Assembly (NCBI GenBank): GCA_949358305.1
Contig: OX442321.1
Span: 6,225,605 to 6,289,604 of the forward strand
From: Strigamia acuminata
Taxonomy: Eukaryota; Arthropoda; Chilopoda; Geophilomorpha; Linotaeniidae
Reading direction: 5' to 3'
Length of the DNA stretch: 64,000 nucleotides
Part shown: positions 11,004-22,067 of the stretch, piece by piece
Layout: every line of letters begins with the position of its first letter
Position numbering within the stretch: the stretch's first letter is position 1
Notes under the pieces: model-generated
The model's input: only the letters and a program-made list of their open reading frames with translations
The model's database searches: none
Told to the model about the DNA's origin: nothing
Made by a program: the position numbers and the translations under genes

Positions 11004-12389
11004 ATGGCAGAAGCTGAAGTTGGGAGAAATGTTCCTGCTGAAGATCTCGGGTTAAAGTTTATTAATCGAATTTGGCGCGTTTTGTTTGGTATCTACGGAT
11101 TACAACTTCACATATTGGATGGCGGAAACGATTCCAAGAGCTGGGTAAGAATTATCTACGCTGGGATTGCACGGTGTGTTCACGCAATGTCGATTCTACA
11201 CTGCTTTTTTGTCTTTTTAAACCGTCACTACGAACATCAAAGCGATTCATTTAGGCTAATATCATGGTCGACCTCTCAAATAATTTCTTTCTACACGGTC
11301 ATCATGTGCTTTAAAAGAGAAAATAGAATAAAATCTGTATACCGCAAAATCCTGTTCAATTTATCTACTGCCAAAGATCTTTTGAAGAAATTTGACCATG
11401 GCGCAAAACTTTACTTCTTCATAGCAATGATAATGACTACAACTTTAACTATAAATCACATTCTAAAGGGAACAAGTGGACATTTCCAAGGAATACACCG
11501 AACAATTCATGAACGAATGGGAATACACAACGATTATTTTAGTTACAGTATCGCTCTAGTAGATTATTGGGTGATACTTGTGTACTCTAATTGGTTTATG
11601 GATGTGATGTTTATATATTTTGTGCATTTGTGCCATGGACTGGCTCTAAATTTTCTTCTCTTCAATCGTTGCTTGGAAGCGGAATTGATCACAACGTCTT
11701 TATCGTCGTCCAAACTAAACGATTTACGTCATCGATACGAATTCATCTCGGATTTAGTTGATGAAATTAACATTCTCTTTTCACCACTCATTCTTCTATG
11801 GATTTCGTCGTTGGTTTCAAATTTATGTCTGGATATTCGAGCGGTTAAAGCAATGGCATTGATGAACAGTGGCATCATTTCCTACATACGTTTCATCATA
11901 CAGATTTGTCGAGGGCTCGTTTTTCTTCTAATAATTTTGAAAATGGCTGGTCAAATTAATACACAAGTTAGGAGTACTTAATTGATTGATTGATTGATTT
12001 TACAAATATTTGTTTTTGTGTTTAGGCGCATCTGATGAAACGAAAGTTGTTTGCAAAAGTGATGGATGAAAGTCGAGACAGGACGAAGAACGAGGTTACA
12101 CTTAAAAATAAATCATTAAAATTAGAGTGGTGTTTTAAATTATTTCTGAGATTTAGGCGTTTTATGCAAATTATTTTCTCTTCTGCGAAGTCATCAACAG
12201 TTGCGACATTGGAATTAGTGTGTCTGGATTGTTTACACTGAAAGTTTCCAGTATTTTAACAGTAAGCAAAAAAAAAATAAACTTTCTTTATTGAATGTAG
12301 AGAAAAAAATTTTAACTTTCTTCTCTTTTTTAAAATTTTAGATTGCTGGAACTGTATTAACTTATACGGTGGTTTTGTACCAAACCTAA
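11004..12389 (+). CDS. Gr-1: gustatory receptor (7tm_7 family), intact
   Basis: Exons 11004-11966, 12026-12094, 12157-12261, 12342-12389 (963+69+105+48 nt) give 394 codons plus stop, normal for an insect Gr. All junctions are phase 0 with GT/AG borders. Exon 1 encodes the cytoplasmic N-terminus and most helices (e.g. ISWSTSQIISFYTVIMCF, LYFFIAMIMTTTLTI, ILFSPLILLWISSLVSNL). Exon 2 encodes a short charged loop (AHLMKRKLFAKVMDES). Exon 3 (CEVINSCDIGISVSGLFTLK) and exon 4 (IAGTVLTYTVVLYQT) form the last helix with the Gr TYxxxLxQ signature at the very C-terminus. The start is the ATG at 11004; the in-frame TTG upstream is not needed and a stop lies before it. AATAAA follows near 12438. Likely role: taste or other contact chemosensory channel subunit; ligand unknown. 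Confidence 0.92.
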
Positions 12390-12574
12390 TATTTCAATTT
12401 TCAAAGAATATTGTACTCTTCTTGTCACATCAACTGAATAAACACATGATTATTATTAAGTAATTATGTGTCAACAATTTAAAACTATTTAGACATTGAG
12501 AAACTCTAAGTTTTATATCACATATGTATACATATTTAAATTGAATATATTAAACATTACTTTCTACGTTTCTA

Positions 12575-12796
12575 TACTCAAAACCACCCCAACGTTGATC
12601 TATTTCAGCCGGTTTATGCCTAACTGTGTACTGTGTTCTACGACGCGGAAAAGTAGTTCTGTGTCAAAGCATCACCTTTGACAATGTTGGTATTCGAGCA
12701 CAATGTCTGGAGTTTGATTACAATTCTGGTGTTTTGGACTACTTTTTTGTGCCACTACACCAGTGAAATTGATCAACGTTGGGGTGGTTTTGAGTA
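12575..12796. mobile_element. TA-flanked MITE, family M1, copy 1
   Basis: Perfect terminal inverted repeats of about 26 bp (TACTCAAAACCACCCCAACG at the left end), flanked by TA on both sides (12573-12574 and 12797-12798). It is 222 bp long with no coding capacity. A sister copy at 42845-43061 shares the interior. The TA duplication fits the Tc1/mariner group. Confidence 0.85.
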
Positions 12797-12798
12797 TA

Positions 12799-13926
12799 TA
12801 GTAGTTTTATTTCCCGCTATTTCTCTTTGTGTGTAGTTTTTGACAATCTGAGTTTTCGTTCTCCAATTAGTATAAAAATATATAAAACCAATTATGTAAA
12901 AAGCAAATTTTCGAAGTAAATTTGCTCTATTTTCTTTGTCAAACACCAACCTTAATCGTATCATTATCGTCTTTTAGACTTTTCTAAATCTAATGTTTAG
13001 AAAGTCTAATGAAATGGTCATGTCCGTCTGTCCACGCACTTCCTGTCAAACCGGAAGTTTGTAATATATCTACTTCCTGTTTTGTAATTTTTTTTTGGAG
13101 TGGCGCTACCTGGTGGCGGCAACTTCCGGAAATGTAATTTATTTGAAATAAATTTTTATAAATTTTTATAAATTTGTATAAATTTTTATAAATTTGTATA
13201 AATTTTTATAAATTTGTATAAATTTTTATAAATTTGTATAAATTTTTATAAATTTTTATATTTGACATAAATTTTATTTTTTATTTAATTACTTTATTTT
13301 CTTTTATTTTGGTGTTTTATTTAGTGACAGAAGGACAGGGTTTAGAAGTCTAAGATGTAATGCTTCCATGCATTTCAGATATTTACTTGTTATTTTAGTC
13401 CACATTGAAAAATCAGGCAGAAAGAGTATATTTCTTTGACAAAATAATAATAATAATAAACATGTAACAAAACAACAAGAAAAATTTCGGAGAGACATTA
13501 ACTCGAGTGTTTACACTGGTATGAACAGAAAAGAATCAAGAACTAAGTAGTCAATTCAACTTTTTACAAACTGTAATGACTCACACCCGACGTGGTCATT
13601 CAATTGCAGGTAAATTCAAAAGTTTAATTTATAAGGTCTGAATTAGTCTAAGAGTAAGTAGAGGTGGCACTTACATTTATGGAGATCGCTCGAACCGAAA
13701 TTTAAGTCGACCTTTCCGTGGCTCAAAATGTAGTAAGCATGCCGTAATTATTTATTCTTCAATGTGATAAAATTGTGAACCAATGATTAACAACTACGGT
13801 ACTCCATAGGATCCCTAGACTCTAGAAAAGACCTAATCCTTCACTTCCTCCAACCTTAGAATCTGAATAAGAAAATATAAAAAAATGAACAGTTTAAGAA
13901 GTGCTATTCCCAGAACAATAAATATA
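12799..13926. other. Intergenic region with no gene
   Basis: AT-rich sequence with a minisatellite (listed separately). A block at about 13500-13655 (ACTCGAGTGTTTACACTGGT through CGACGTGGTCATTC) recurs near 20333-20580 and partly near 7285-7375, so it belongs to the duplicated segment. ORFs here are short and unsupported. Confidence 0.5.
13138..13262. repeat. AT minisatellite, 20-bp unit of two 10-mers
   Basis: Alternating AAATTTTTAT and AAATTTGTAT decamers are repeated about a dozen times. Confidence 0.9.
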
Positions 13927-14650
13927 CAGGGTGTCCCAAATGAACGAAGCCAGTCAAATAACAAAAAGGCCATTTGAGTGAGATGAATGAAACGAATGTA
14001 GTACTAGTAAACTAAGTGAGGGCATTTCAAAAATGTGAAAAAATTTGACCTCTGACCTTTTCTTCAAGGTCATTCCATTTCTAACTTTTAAACTAAGACT
14101 GGTAGAACAAAATTCTCAATTGAAAAAAGGAAGAGCACCTTCTGTTTAGTGGTATTTACTCCAACACAATAACAGATAAAATTACGAAAAAAATAAATCA
14201 TGAAAAAGTCTTGATCATGGTTTTCGTTTTTGTATTTTTTGACTTTTTCATAATTTAATTTGTAAAATATTATTTAAAATATCAGTTAAGTTAATAACAA
14301 TTGATGACTGCAGAGTAGTACTTAGAATGTCAGCAAAATAAAGCACTTTTCTTGAAATGTTTGGACTTTTTCAGGATTTATTTTTTTTCATAATTTTATT
14401 TGTTATTGTGTCGGAGTAAATCTGATGAGCAGTTTTCTACTAAACAGAAGGTGCTCTTTCTTTTTCAATTGAGAATTTTGTTCTCCCAGTCTTAGTTTAT
14501 GGAATGACCTTGAGAAAAAGGTCAGAGATCAAATTTGTTCACATTTTTGAAATGCCCTCACTTAGTTTACTAGTACTACATTCGTTTCATTCATCTCACT
14601 CAAATAGCCTTTTCGTTATTTAACTGGCTTCGTTCATTTGGGACACCCTG
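13927..14650. mobile_element. Foldback TIR element with CAGGGTGTCCC termini
   Basis: Inverted arms of roughly 280 bp, left from CAGGGTGTCCCAAATGAACG and right its complement ending at 14650. TA lies on both sides (13925-13926 and 14651-14652). The short loop has no ORF. The CAGGGTG ends, TA duplication and arm length resemble the element at 2192-3409, although the arm sequences differ. Non-autonomous Tc1/mariner-like is the best guess. Confidence 0.8.
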
Positions 14651-15301
14651 TATATTATTAAGGTTGTGTTTTTATTTCTACGTAATTGGAAACATCTGTG
14701 TCTTAGATTTTTCCTCTTGACTAGCTGCATTCAAAAACTAAAATATTTTGTGTTTTACTTCAATTTTAAACCCAAAATGACATCATTTCCTGTTTAAAAC
14801 CATGTTAAAACCGAAAATACACTTAAACTAAAATTGTTATTTTAATTTTTGAATGCAGCTACTGTATAGCCAAATGTTTCTTAAATTTTAGAAATCATTT
14901 GAGCTTTCTTCGTAAACTTGTTTTCTGGACACAAGCCAGTATTGAATATTGGAAAACCAAGAGCAATTTAATTTCTACTAAAACCATAAATTAAACCTTA
15001 ATTTTATTTTACCAGCACAAAGGAGAAAAGATCAATTTGCAAATGCAAGATTAAACATTCATGAATCTATTCATTGTCAAAGATCAATTTTCTTTTCTCT
15101 GCTAACTCCTTTAGCAAGAGCTCAGATGTTGATTAAACGTTCTACGCAGTTAAATTGCAAGTTCCTTTCCACGCAGTACCATCTAAGTCACTTTTAGAAG
15201 CGAAGCTGCTTTAATATCTTACTCATATTTTACATATTTGAACAAACTATTGAATTTTCACCTTCCGCAACTACAGAAAAGAAGCGCTTAAGGTCTCCGC
15301 A
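14651..15301. other. 5' flank of IR-B, duplicated upstream of IR-C
   Basis: No gene. The part from about 14875 to 15290 (GTTTCTTAAATTTTAGAAAT, ACACAAGCCAGTA, AAGATCAATTTTCTTTTC) recurs at about 31465-31830. It probably contains the IR promoter, but no element can be assigned. Confidence 0.5.
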
Positions 15302-16457
15302 ATGGATTTTCTTGTACTCATAATTACATCGCTCCAAATGAGTAAGTTAAAACAATTGAATAAAAAATAAACAATTATCAAAAAATGTGAAATTTACGGA
15401 TATTTATAGTATGTTGCTTAGGTGACAAGATTCGATATTTTCAACTCAACACAACTGAATGTTCTAGAGTGACTTTAATTTCAAATAAGAGTAAATAAAT
15501 AGATCTTCAAAATTCTAATTTTAAAAACGTTTTAATCTTTTGTTGCAGACAGTTTTTCTAAAACAATTTCCGAGGTAGGATATTAATCCAGATACGCAGT
15601 TTTATCCCGCTGCATTTTTCTTTACCTCTCTCTACTACACATTAGATTTGTTTAGCAGACAGAATTATATTAATTAGAATATAGACAAATAAGAATAATC
15701 TAAGTATTATATATTGCAGACTGAAATTCAATATTTAGGACAAGATTGGCTGAAAATTGATGATGCTAATCTTCGGGAAAAAAATTCTCTTTTCCAATTA
15801 AGTTGTGACAAGCAGATTTTAGAGTATGTGTAATTATTAGTTTTGACGCTGAACTACTTTTATACGTCGTCCTTCGCAATAGGCAGCGAAACAGTCAGAG
15901 TTAGATTGACATAGAGAATGGGAATGACGTAGAGAACTGGAATGACACACAGACAACAAAGAAACAATACTCCGAATGCTGATTGTACAATACAATGCAA
16001 TAAAACAAAAACAAAACTACAATCACAAATCATACAAACTCATTTAAATTAACAAACAAAAACATTCCTTCATCTCACTCCGGATGCAAATCTACATTGC
16101 GGCACAGTAGGGACTGTGCCCCTTTGCAATTTTATTTATAATTTATTTATTTATGGAATGAAATAAATAATTTAGAATCTTTTCAGTGCCAAGCAAAGCC
16201 AACAGTTGCAACAGCCCGTACGAATAACAGCAAATCATGTATTTGTAAATTCAAGTAAATTTTTATGCAATAGATTAATTTTAAATTAATGTTAACAGCA
16301 TCCACCAGCTATGACATTAAACAAATCGCTAACAATGGGAGGATATTTTGGCCAAGTATTCGACGTTTTTAACACAGAATTTAATGTAAGGTAAAATATC
16401 AATGAATATAAAGTCTCAATAAATTGGGAAAAAATGCATGAAATGCCAAAATGCATA

Positions 16458-17628
16458 CACTGGAAAAAAAATCAGATTTACTCACTTGTAAAGAATTGTA
16501 AATATATAGGTAGATGGATTTTACAAGTTTGTAAATTAGATTTACAAACAATTGAAAATAAGTCTTTTCCAAACATATTTACAATCTGGAAAGAGACCAT
16601 TTCTGGGACTTTTTTTACAATAACTTTACAAACATTTTCAATTGTGTAATTATGAAATTTCATAATATATTTCCAATGTATTTCCCATGTATTTCCAATG
16701 TATTTTCAACATATTTCCAATATAAAAAATTTACTACCCTCCATTTTGAAAAATTTAAATACACTAACTCAATTTTTTTTTTTTTAGTTAAGCTGTTTGA
16801 TTTTTTTTCAATTACCATTCAACAATTAGTTTTCATTAATTTCATCACTATTTAGATGTTTTATTGACAGTTTTATTCAAATTTATTTATCTTAAAGTTT
16901 TCTTTTTTCTTACCATGACCTCTGTCAGAATTGAACCTGGGACCCTTTGTTCCAAAGACCACTGCTCTGTCCACTAGGCTAGTATGGCTTGTAATAGTTT
17001 TATGCATAACTTCCTATAAATAGTAACTTCTTTGTTAAATAATCTATTTGAGATTGATTGTATTAAAAATACAATCAATCTCACATTGATTATTTGTAGA
17101 GGAATCGGATTGTTTCATCGACGGTACGTTTCATCGACGGTACGTTTCAACGACACGTATGTTTCCGTCCCTGCGCCCTGATTGGCCCGATTTCGTATTG
17201 TCCATGTCGGTTCGAAATTGGACCGTTTTATACATTATTTTCTCTTCTGAGTTCAAATTTGACACAATTTTATTGTTCCTGACAGTATTTTACCTTGTTC
17301 TTGTTACTTTTCAGATATTTAAATGTTACATTTAAATTTCAAGTATTTTCTTGCTTTTACATTATGTTTACAATCATTGTGCAATGAAGTTTACAACACA
17401 TTTCCATCTAAAAGAAAATTGATTGGAAACATAACATTTCAAACAAAAGATTTACAACTAATTGAAAATGAGTTTTCATCTCTAGGATTTACTACACATT
17501 TTCAGAAGTTTGGAAATATATAAATATTTCCAACACATTTCCAAAAATTTCCACATCATAGTTAATTCAACTTTTCCATATAAATTTTCAACTTGGAAAT
17601 GTTTGAAAATATGCTTTTTTTTCCAGTG
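16458..17628. mobile_element. CACTA-like insertion in IR-B intron 4
   Basis: Termini CACTGGAAAAAAAA and complement, flanked by ATA (16455-16457 and 17629-17631). The same intron of IR-A (about 4175-4190) lacks the 1171-bp insert. CACTR termini with a 3-bp duplication suggest the CACTA/EnSpm group. Chapaev-type is an alternative. AT-rich interior, no transposase; short open frames here are not credible genes. Confidence 0.7.
16912..16988 (-). repeat. tRNA-derived SINE-like head inside the CACTA-like element
   Basis: On the minus strand the sequence contains an A-box-like TAGCCTAGTGG and, downstream, a B-box-like GGTTCAATTC, spaced as in a tRNA promoter with a hairpin between. The acceptor stem is not convincing. 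This is therefore called a tRNA-like or SINE remnant and not a functional tRNA. Confidence 0.5.
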
Positions 17629-18983
17629 ATAGTTAAATATCAATGTCTTTCATTTAATAGCTTTAAAATAATTAAATGTAAAGATGGTCAGTTTGGAGCA
17701 ATAAAGAATGGAACCTGGACAGGATTGATAGGCGATCTAACAAAAGGGGTAGGAATTTCATATTAATCTAACACAATTAAATTTAAACTTACTGTTTAAT
17801 GCTATCATATTGAATGTTTGCTACTACTCGTAGAGAGCTGATATTGCGCCTCACTTAGTTTTGACCAAAGAGAGAGTTGGCCATGTAAAGTTTTCATCAC
17901 GATTGTATCCATTCCAAATAGATCTAGTGTTCAGAAAATTAAACACACGCACCTGGAATTACACTTTCTTTTTTCAGACGTGTAGTGTTGGAATGTGGCT
18001 GTGTATATTTGCAATCAGTATGACCGTTATTCTAGTCAAAATTTTAGCAGAAATTCTTTCAACACGAAAAAATCTAATGAGTTGTTTCCCGAATTTTATC
18101 AACGAGTTGCATCTTTGGTGGCCAATTGTGTTAGTCGGTATAAATAGTGCAATTAACTTAGGATAATGTAAATACATTGAAATGTTTCACTTTAATTTCA
18201 TGTAGCCAATATAAATAGTTTCTTACTGAAGTCCATGAAACCTTTTCTTTTCATCTACATCGTTTTTTCAATGTTGATATGGATATGTTACACTTCTGAG
18301 TTAACTTCTTTCCTAGCAACAGTAGACGAAAAAATTCCTTTTACTTCGCTTGAAGATATGCTTGACAACACAGATTATTCGCCTCTGATTTTGAAGGGTA
18401 CCCTTCACGAAGAAATTTTTAAGGTACCTATAAGTATTATGATGCACCATTCGTAGTTTTCAAAGTTTGTAGAACACTATATTTTAATAGAAACCACCCT
18501 ACGAAAATAAGAATGTGATAAGGGCTAACACAATAACAGACGGGCTTAAAAAAGTTTATAGCGGAAAGGTTTCAATGATAGAATCACTCCTAATTCTTCA
18601 ACCTTATATTGGTAGCAATTGCAGTTTTGCTATTGCACCGCGTTATATCAGCAGAAAATCTATGTCATTAGCATATTCAAACCAGTTTGCGCAAGTGGAA
18701 TATTTCAATTCCAAGTAAATAATTTTTTGCATATGGATCTAAAACTGAAATTACAAGAAGGAAACAGTTATATCATGCTTTTCGTTCACAGAATTTTACT
18801 ACTACAGCAATCCGGAATTTTGTCAGTTGTCCATAAACGTTCCATTCCTAAGACTGAAAGCTGTTCAGAAAATCCATTCAATCCTATTTCGTTTGGCCAA
18901 AGAATTGGACCAGCCCTATTAATTCTGGCTGCGATTTTGATCTCTTTAGTTTTGGGACTAATCGAACTACTTGTTTATAAATT

Positions 18984-19366
18984 TGTGAAGTTTTGGGGTC
19001 ATTGACACGCGTTACAGGGGGGAGTCAGACTTGTGACGCTGGAGGACCACCAGCGCACGTTGCAGGGGGGGAGTCAGACTTGTGACGCTGGGGGGACCAC
19101 CAGCGCACGTTGCAAGGGGAAATCGAACTCGTGATACTTGATGATCACCAGCGCGCGTTGCTTGAGGGGGGTCACCGGGCGCTGCCGCCCAGTGACCACC
19201 CAGGCAAGGTAATTATTGTGAGCAGCCAATCAAGGCTGTCGTGGAAAGGGGGAGAAACCCTGGTTGTGTAAAATAAAGAGGCACTTGAGATACAGTTGTC
19301 AAAAAGCAAAGACGTGTTTCTTGTCCGCTATTTTCATTTCAAAGCAACATTCAACGAAAGTTCACA
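18984..19366. mobile_element. Solo LTR (TG...CA, AATT duplication) in the last coding codons of IR-B
   Basis: A 383-bp insert begins TGTGAAG and ends TTCACA. It is flanked by AATT at 18980-18983 and 19367-19370, and IR-A has the uninterrupted sequence. Inside are three imperfect tandem copies of a roughly 55-60-bp GC-rich unit (ACCACCAGCGCACGTTGC core) and an AATAAA near 19272 followed by R/U5-like sequence. The host lineage of the element is not identified. Confidence 0.78.
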
Positions 19367-19617
19367 AATTTATCGTCTAAATATTCCTACATATATTGTC
19401 TTACTTCTGATTAATGTATTTTAAGTAAACTCTCAATCATCTAAGAAGCTGTTAATGAATAACGTAATTGTAATTGTATGTCAACACAGTTTAAACAATC
19501 TAGACAATTTCTATTTTTTTGTATATTTAAAAAAATCGAGAAACACTATGCATTGCACCAAATTTTCTTTCGTCTGAAATGCTTTTAATATCAATCTGTA
19601 GTAAGATGATCAAAAAG
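19367..19617. other. 3' flank of IR-B (displaced original end of the gene)
   Basis: Contains the original terminal codons (ATCGTC then TAA, 19372-19380) separated from the gene by the solo LTR. The IR 3' flank shared with IR-A and IR-D follows. Confidence 0.6.
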
Positions 19618-19805
19618 CAAATTTTCAAAATAAATCTGCACATTTTCAAAATAAATCTGCACATTTTCAAAATAAATCTGCACATTTTCAAAATAAATCT
19701 GCACATTTTCAAAATAAATCTGTACATTTTCAAAATAAATCTGCACATTTTCAAAATAAATCTGCACATTTTCAAAATAAATCTGCACATTTTCAAAATA
19801 AATCG
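19618..19805. repeat. 21-bp minisatellite, about nine units, open in frame on both strands
   Basis: Unit ATTTTCAAAATAAATCTGCAC in near-perfect tandem array. A single version of this block occurs in the IR-A and IR-D 3' flanks (near 5900 and 52470), so it is a local expansion of that flank. Because 21 is a multiple of three, both strands stay open; this is not evidence of coding. Confidence 0.92.
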
Positions 19806-20331
19806 AGAAATGGACGAGGAAAATCGAGTTGCGAATGAGGCGAAATTGGAAGAGGACAAGTCGAAAATAGATAAAAATAAGATGAAACTAGTATTTAATA
19901 CGAATTCGAACGAATTTGATGCAAGTTCAGACAAATTTGATGCGAATTACGACGAGAAAGGCGAGAAATATGACGAGAAAGGCGAAGAATACGATGAGAA
20001 CAAGGTGAATGGATTCGAATCGAGCCAAGAAAACTCACGAAGGGGAACAAACCAAGTTTGGCACGAGAGACGCAAGCCAATCAGACGGAAAACATGGGAC
20101 CAGCGAGCTACGAAAAGAAATCTAATTAGTGTGTTTTAGTAATAATTGTCGAGAACGTCAATCTTGTAACTTGTTGGAGGGGTCGTCTGAGCGATAGCTC
20201 CCTCTGGGGGTCAGTTCTGGCTCTCTGGGAGATTTGCCCTATTAATATGTATGTTTGGTTGAATAAAAACAGCCTAGTTATGACAATCAAACCTAATGGT
20301 TGTCTAATCATTCTCACACCGAGTGATATTC
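19806..20331 (+). mobile_element. Retroelement 3' end: charged C-terminal ORF piece plus UTR/LTR-like tail
   Basis: A frame from about 19806 to 20139 encodes a highly charged stretch with SNEFDASSDKFDA and DEKGEKYDEKGEEYDE segments, then a basic end. It is followed by a GC-richer tail with AATAAA near 20263. A divergent copy in opposite orientation lies at 24300-25380, where a retropepsin-like segment is also visible. A fragment of the same Ty3/gypsy-like family is the likely origin. The apparent fusion to the minisatellite frame is accidental. Confidence 0.6.
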
Positions 20332-20427
20332 ACTCGAGTGTTTACACTGGTATGAACAGAAAAGAATCAAGAACTAAGTCGTCAATTTAACTTTTTTTAC
20401 AAGCTGTAATGACTCACCCTCGACGTC

Positions 20428-20528
20428 AGGGCTGGACTGGATACAAATTTATTATCAAGAAATCTGGATGGGTCGGGCCACAGGCCACTGGGAAATTCCC
20501 GGTAGCCCGCCGGGCCAGTCCAGCACTG
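20428..20528. mobile_element. 101-bp hAT-like MITE
   Basis: Ends CAGGGCTGGACTGG and CCAGTCCAGCACTG. The flanking octamers CTCGACGT and CCCGATGT are an imperfect 8-bp duplication. Sister blocks at about 7300 and 13580 lack the insert (CCGACGTGG continuous). Confidence 0.75.
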
Positions 20529-22067
20529 CCCGATGTGGTCATTCAATTGCAGGTCAATTTAAAAGTGTAATTCATAATGTCTGAATCATGCGTAACCCTT
20601 TTATTTAAATATCTGACTTTAACCACCTGCTTTGGGCTGTTTCCCTTCCAAAACAGTATTGGCCTGGAACATGTAATCAAAAGTTTTCTAAATTTTCTAA
20701 ATTCCTAATTTTAGATAGAATGAGAGTTTCATAGTGCGTTGCAACGCACGAGGCATAATTCTAGCCAGAATTCTTAGGGTTGTCTAGTGTCTACATGACC
20801 AGCGCTTGTTCATATCTTTTGCGTTCACTGTAATGAAGAAAAAGCCTGTCAGTCAGTCATAATCCGCTGACATTTTTAGCCAAGACTAGTGACTTCCTCT
20901 CCATTTCTGGACATTATTGCAAATTATCTGACGTCTCAATTGTTCATTTGTTTTTGCATTCCCGACTTGGAAGACACGGTTTGCTGTCAAAACGTTTCTG
21001 TAAACCTAGGAGAAAAAAAATCATCTTTAAAGCGCGTTTGTAAGTGACGACGCTCTCTCTCAGTGGGACACAGTATTGCGGTCTTAATTCGCATACTATA
21101 GTTTCAGCATATATTTTAACTTAAGGTAAAATATAAAAGAGAAGCTACATTGAAATTAGTTTTATAAATCGAAATTGACATAAAAACGCTCTATTTCTTA
21201 GCCTTGAAATAATTCCATGCAAAGATCGTATGTTATTTTCAATGCTGCTATGGTTTAGTTACGGTTCTTGATTTCTGAAAATTAAGAAAATCACGATTTC
21301 CGAAATTCATTTAAGATTGAACGCACCTAATGTAAAAACCACATTTTCAAAATAAATTTTACCACTTTTTCAAGTTCAAACTGTCATGATATCTTTTACC
21401 TACGCTTTCAGTCATTTTCCACCTGAAAACCTCTTATCTCAATGCAGTAACAAAATACATATTTTAAAAAGACATTAATCAACCAATAATTCCCCTAAAC
21501 AGAGGCGACAAAAGAAACTCATTAATTTTGTACAAGATGGACGGGAACACACCCCACGTAGTTTCATAAAGACCCTCGTAATTAATTGCAGTTAAATCAG
21601 AAATTCAAAAACAGCTGGGTTGACTAACAAGTAAGAAAAACACGTACTCACGATTCTGTAGATCGCTTGATGAAGCACATTTCTATCGACATTTACAGGC
21701 TTGGATGAACACGGTTTAACTCAAGTAAGCACGCCGCCATTACTTCCACGTCTTTCGTCATGTAGCGCCTCTATCGACGATATTAGAAACCGTAACTCTA
21801 AATGAAAAAAATAATTCAAAATAATGATCATTATATTTTTAATTGTCAAATATTTTTAAAATGTTGTTTTAATTTACAAATCATAAACTAATTATTGTTT
21901 TCCTTCCAGCTTAATGACTGCCATTAAACATGTGTCAATATTTGCAAACTTTACATAAAGTAAACCATTAACTGAACATACACATTAAAAACAAATGTGC
22001 TTTGATATTAAGATAAGAGTATATTATTTCATCAATTGAGTTGCAAATTTCAACTGCACCAGACGTA
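20529..22067. other. Intergenic DNA and Gr-2 leader
   Basis: 20529-21230 shows no gene. 21230-21640 matches the region upstream of Gr-1 (10190-10577), including a degraded IR exon-7 piece. 21641-22067 is the conserved Gr leader with presumed intron 21725-21909 and upstream ORF 21914-21958. Confidence 0.55.

Larger units (their letters stand above)
15302..19005 (+). pseudogene. IR-B: ionotropic receptor with a lost splice donor and LTR-altered C-terminus
   Basis: Exons at 15302-15341, 15549-15574, 15720-about 15818, 16299-16390, 17661-17748, 17834-18137, 18206-18423, 18491-18714 and 18792-19005 match IR-A in length and phase and encode the same motifs (TSELTSFLAT, IPFTSLEDML, GPALLILAAILISLVLGLIE). 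Two defects are visible. At the end of exon 3 the expected donor GT reads TTAGAG, and the nearby GTATGT would shift the frame into a stop. In the last exon a solo LTR replaces the final residues, so the protein would end VKFWGH with a stop inside the LTR. Exon 7 also has a weak donor (GTACCT). Intron 4 is enlarged by a 1.2-kb transposon. Either a recent pseudogene or a gene using unseen alternative splicing. Confidence 0.8.

Noticed and set aside
16434-16855. AT-rich ORFs inside the IR-B intron
   Set aside because: They lie in the CACTA-like element, are Phe/Ile/Asn-rich, and carry no domain.
16912-16988. Functional tRNA gene
   Set aside because: A- and B-box-like motifs are present, but a proper acceptor stem and clear anticodon loop are not. 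It sits inside a transposon.
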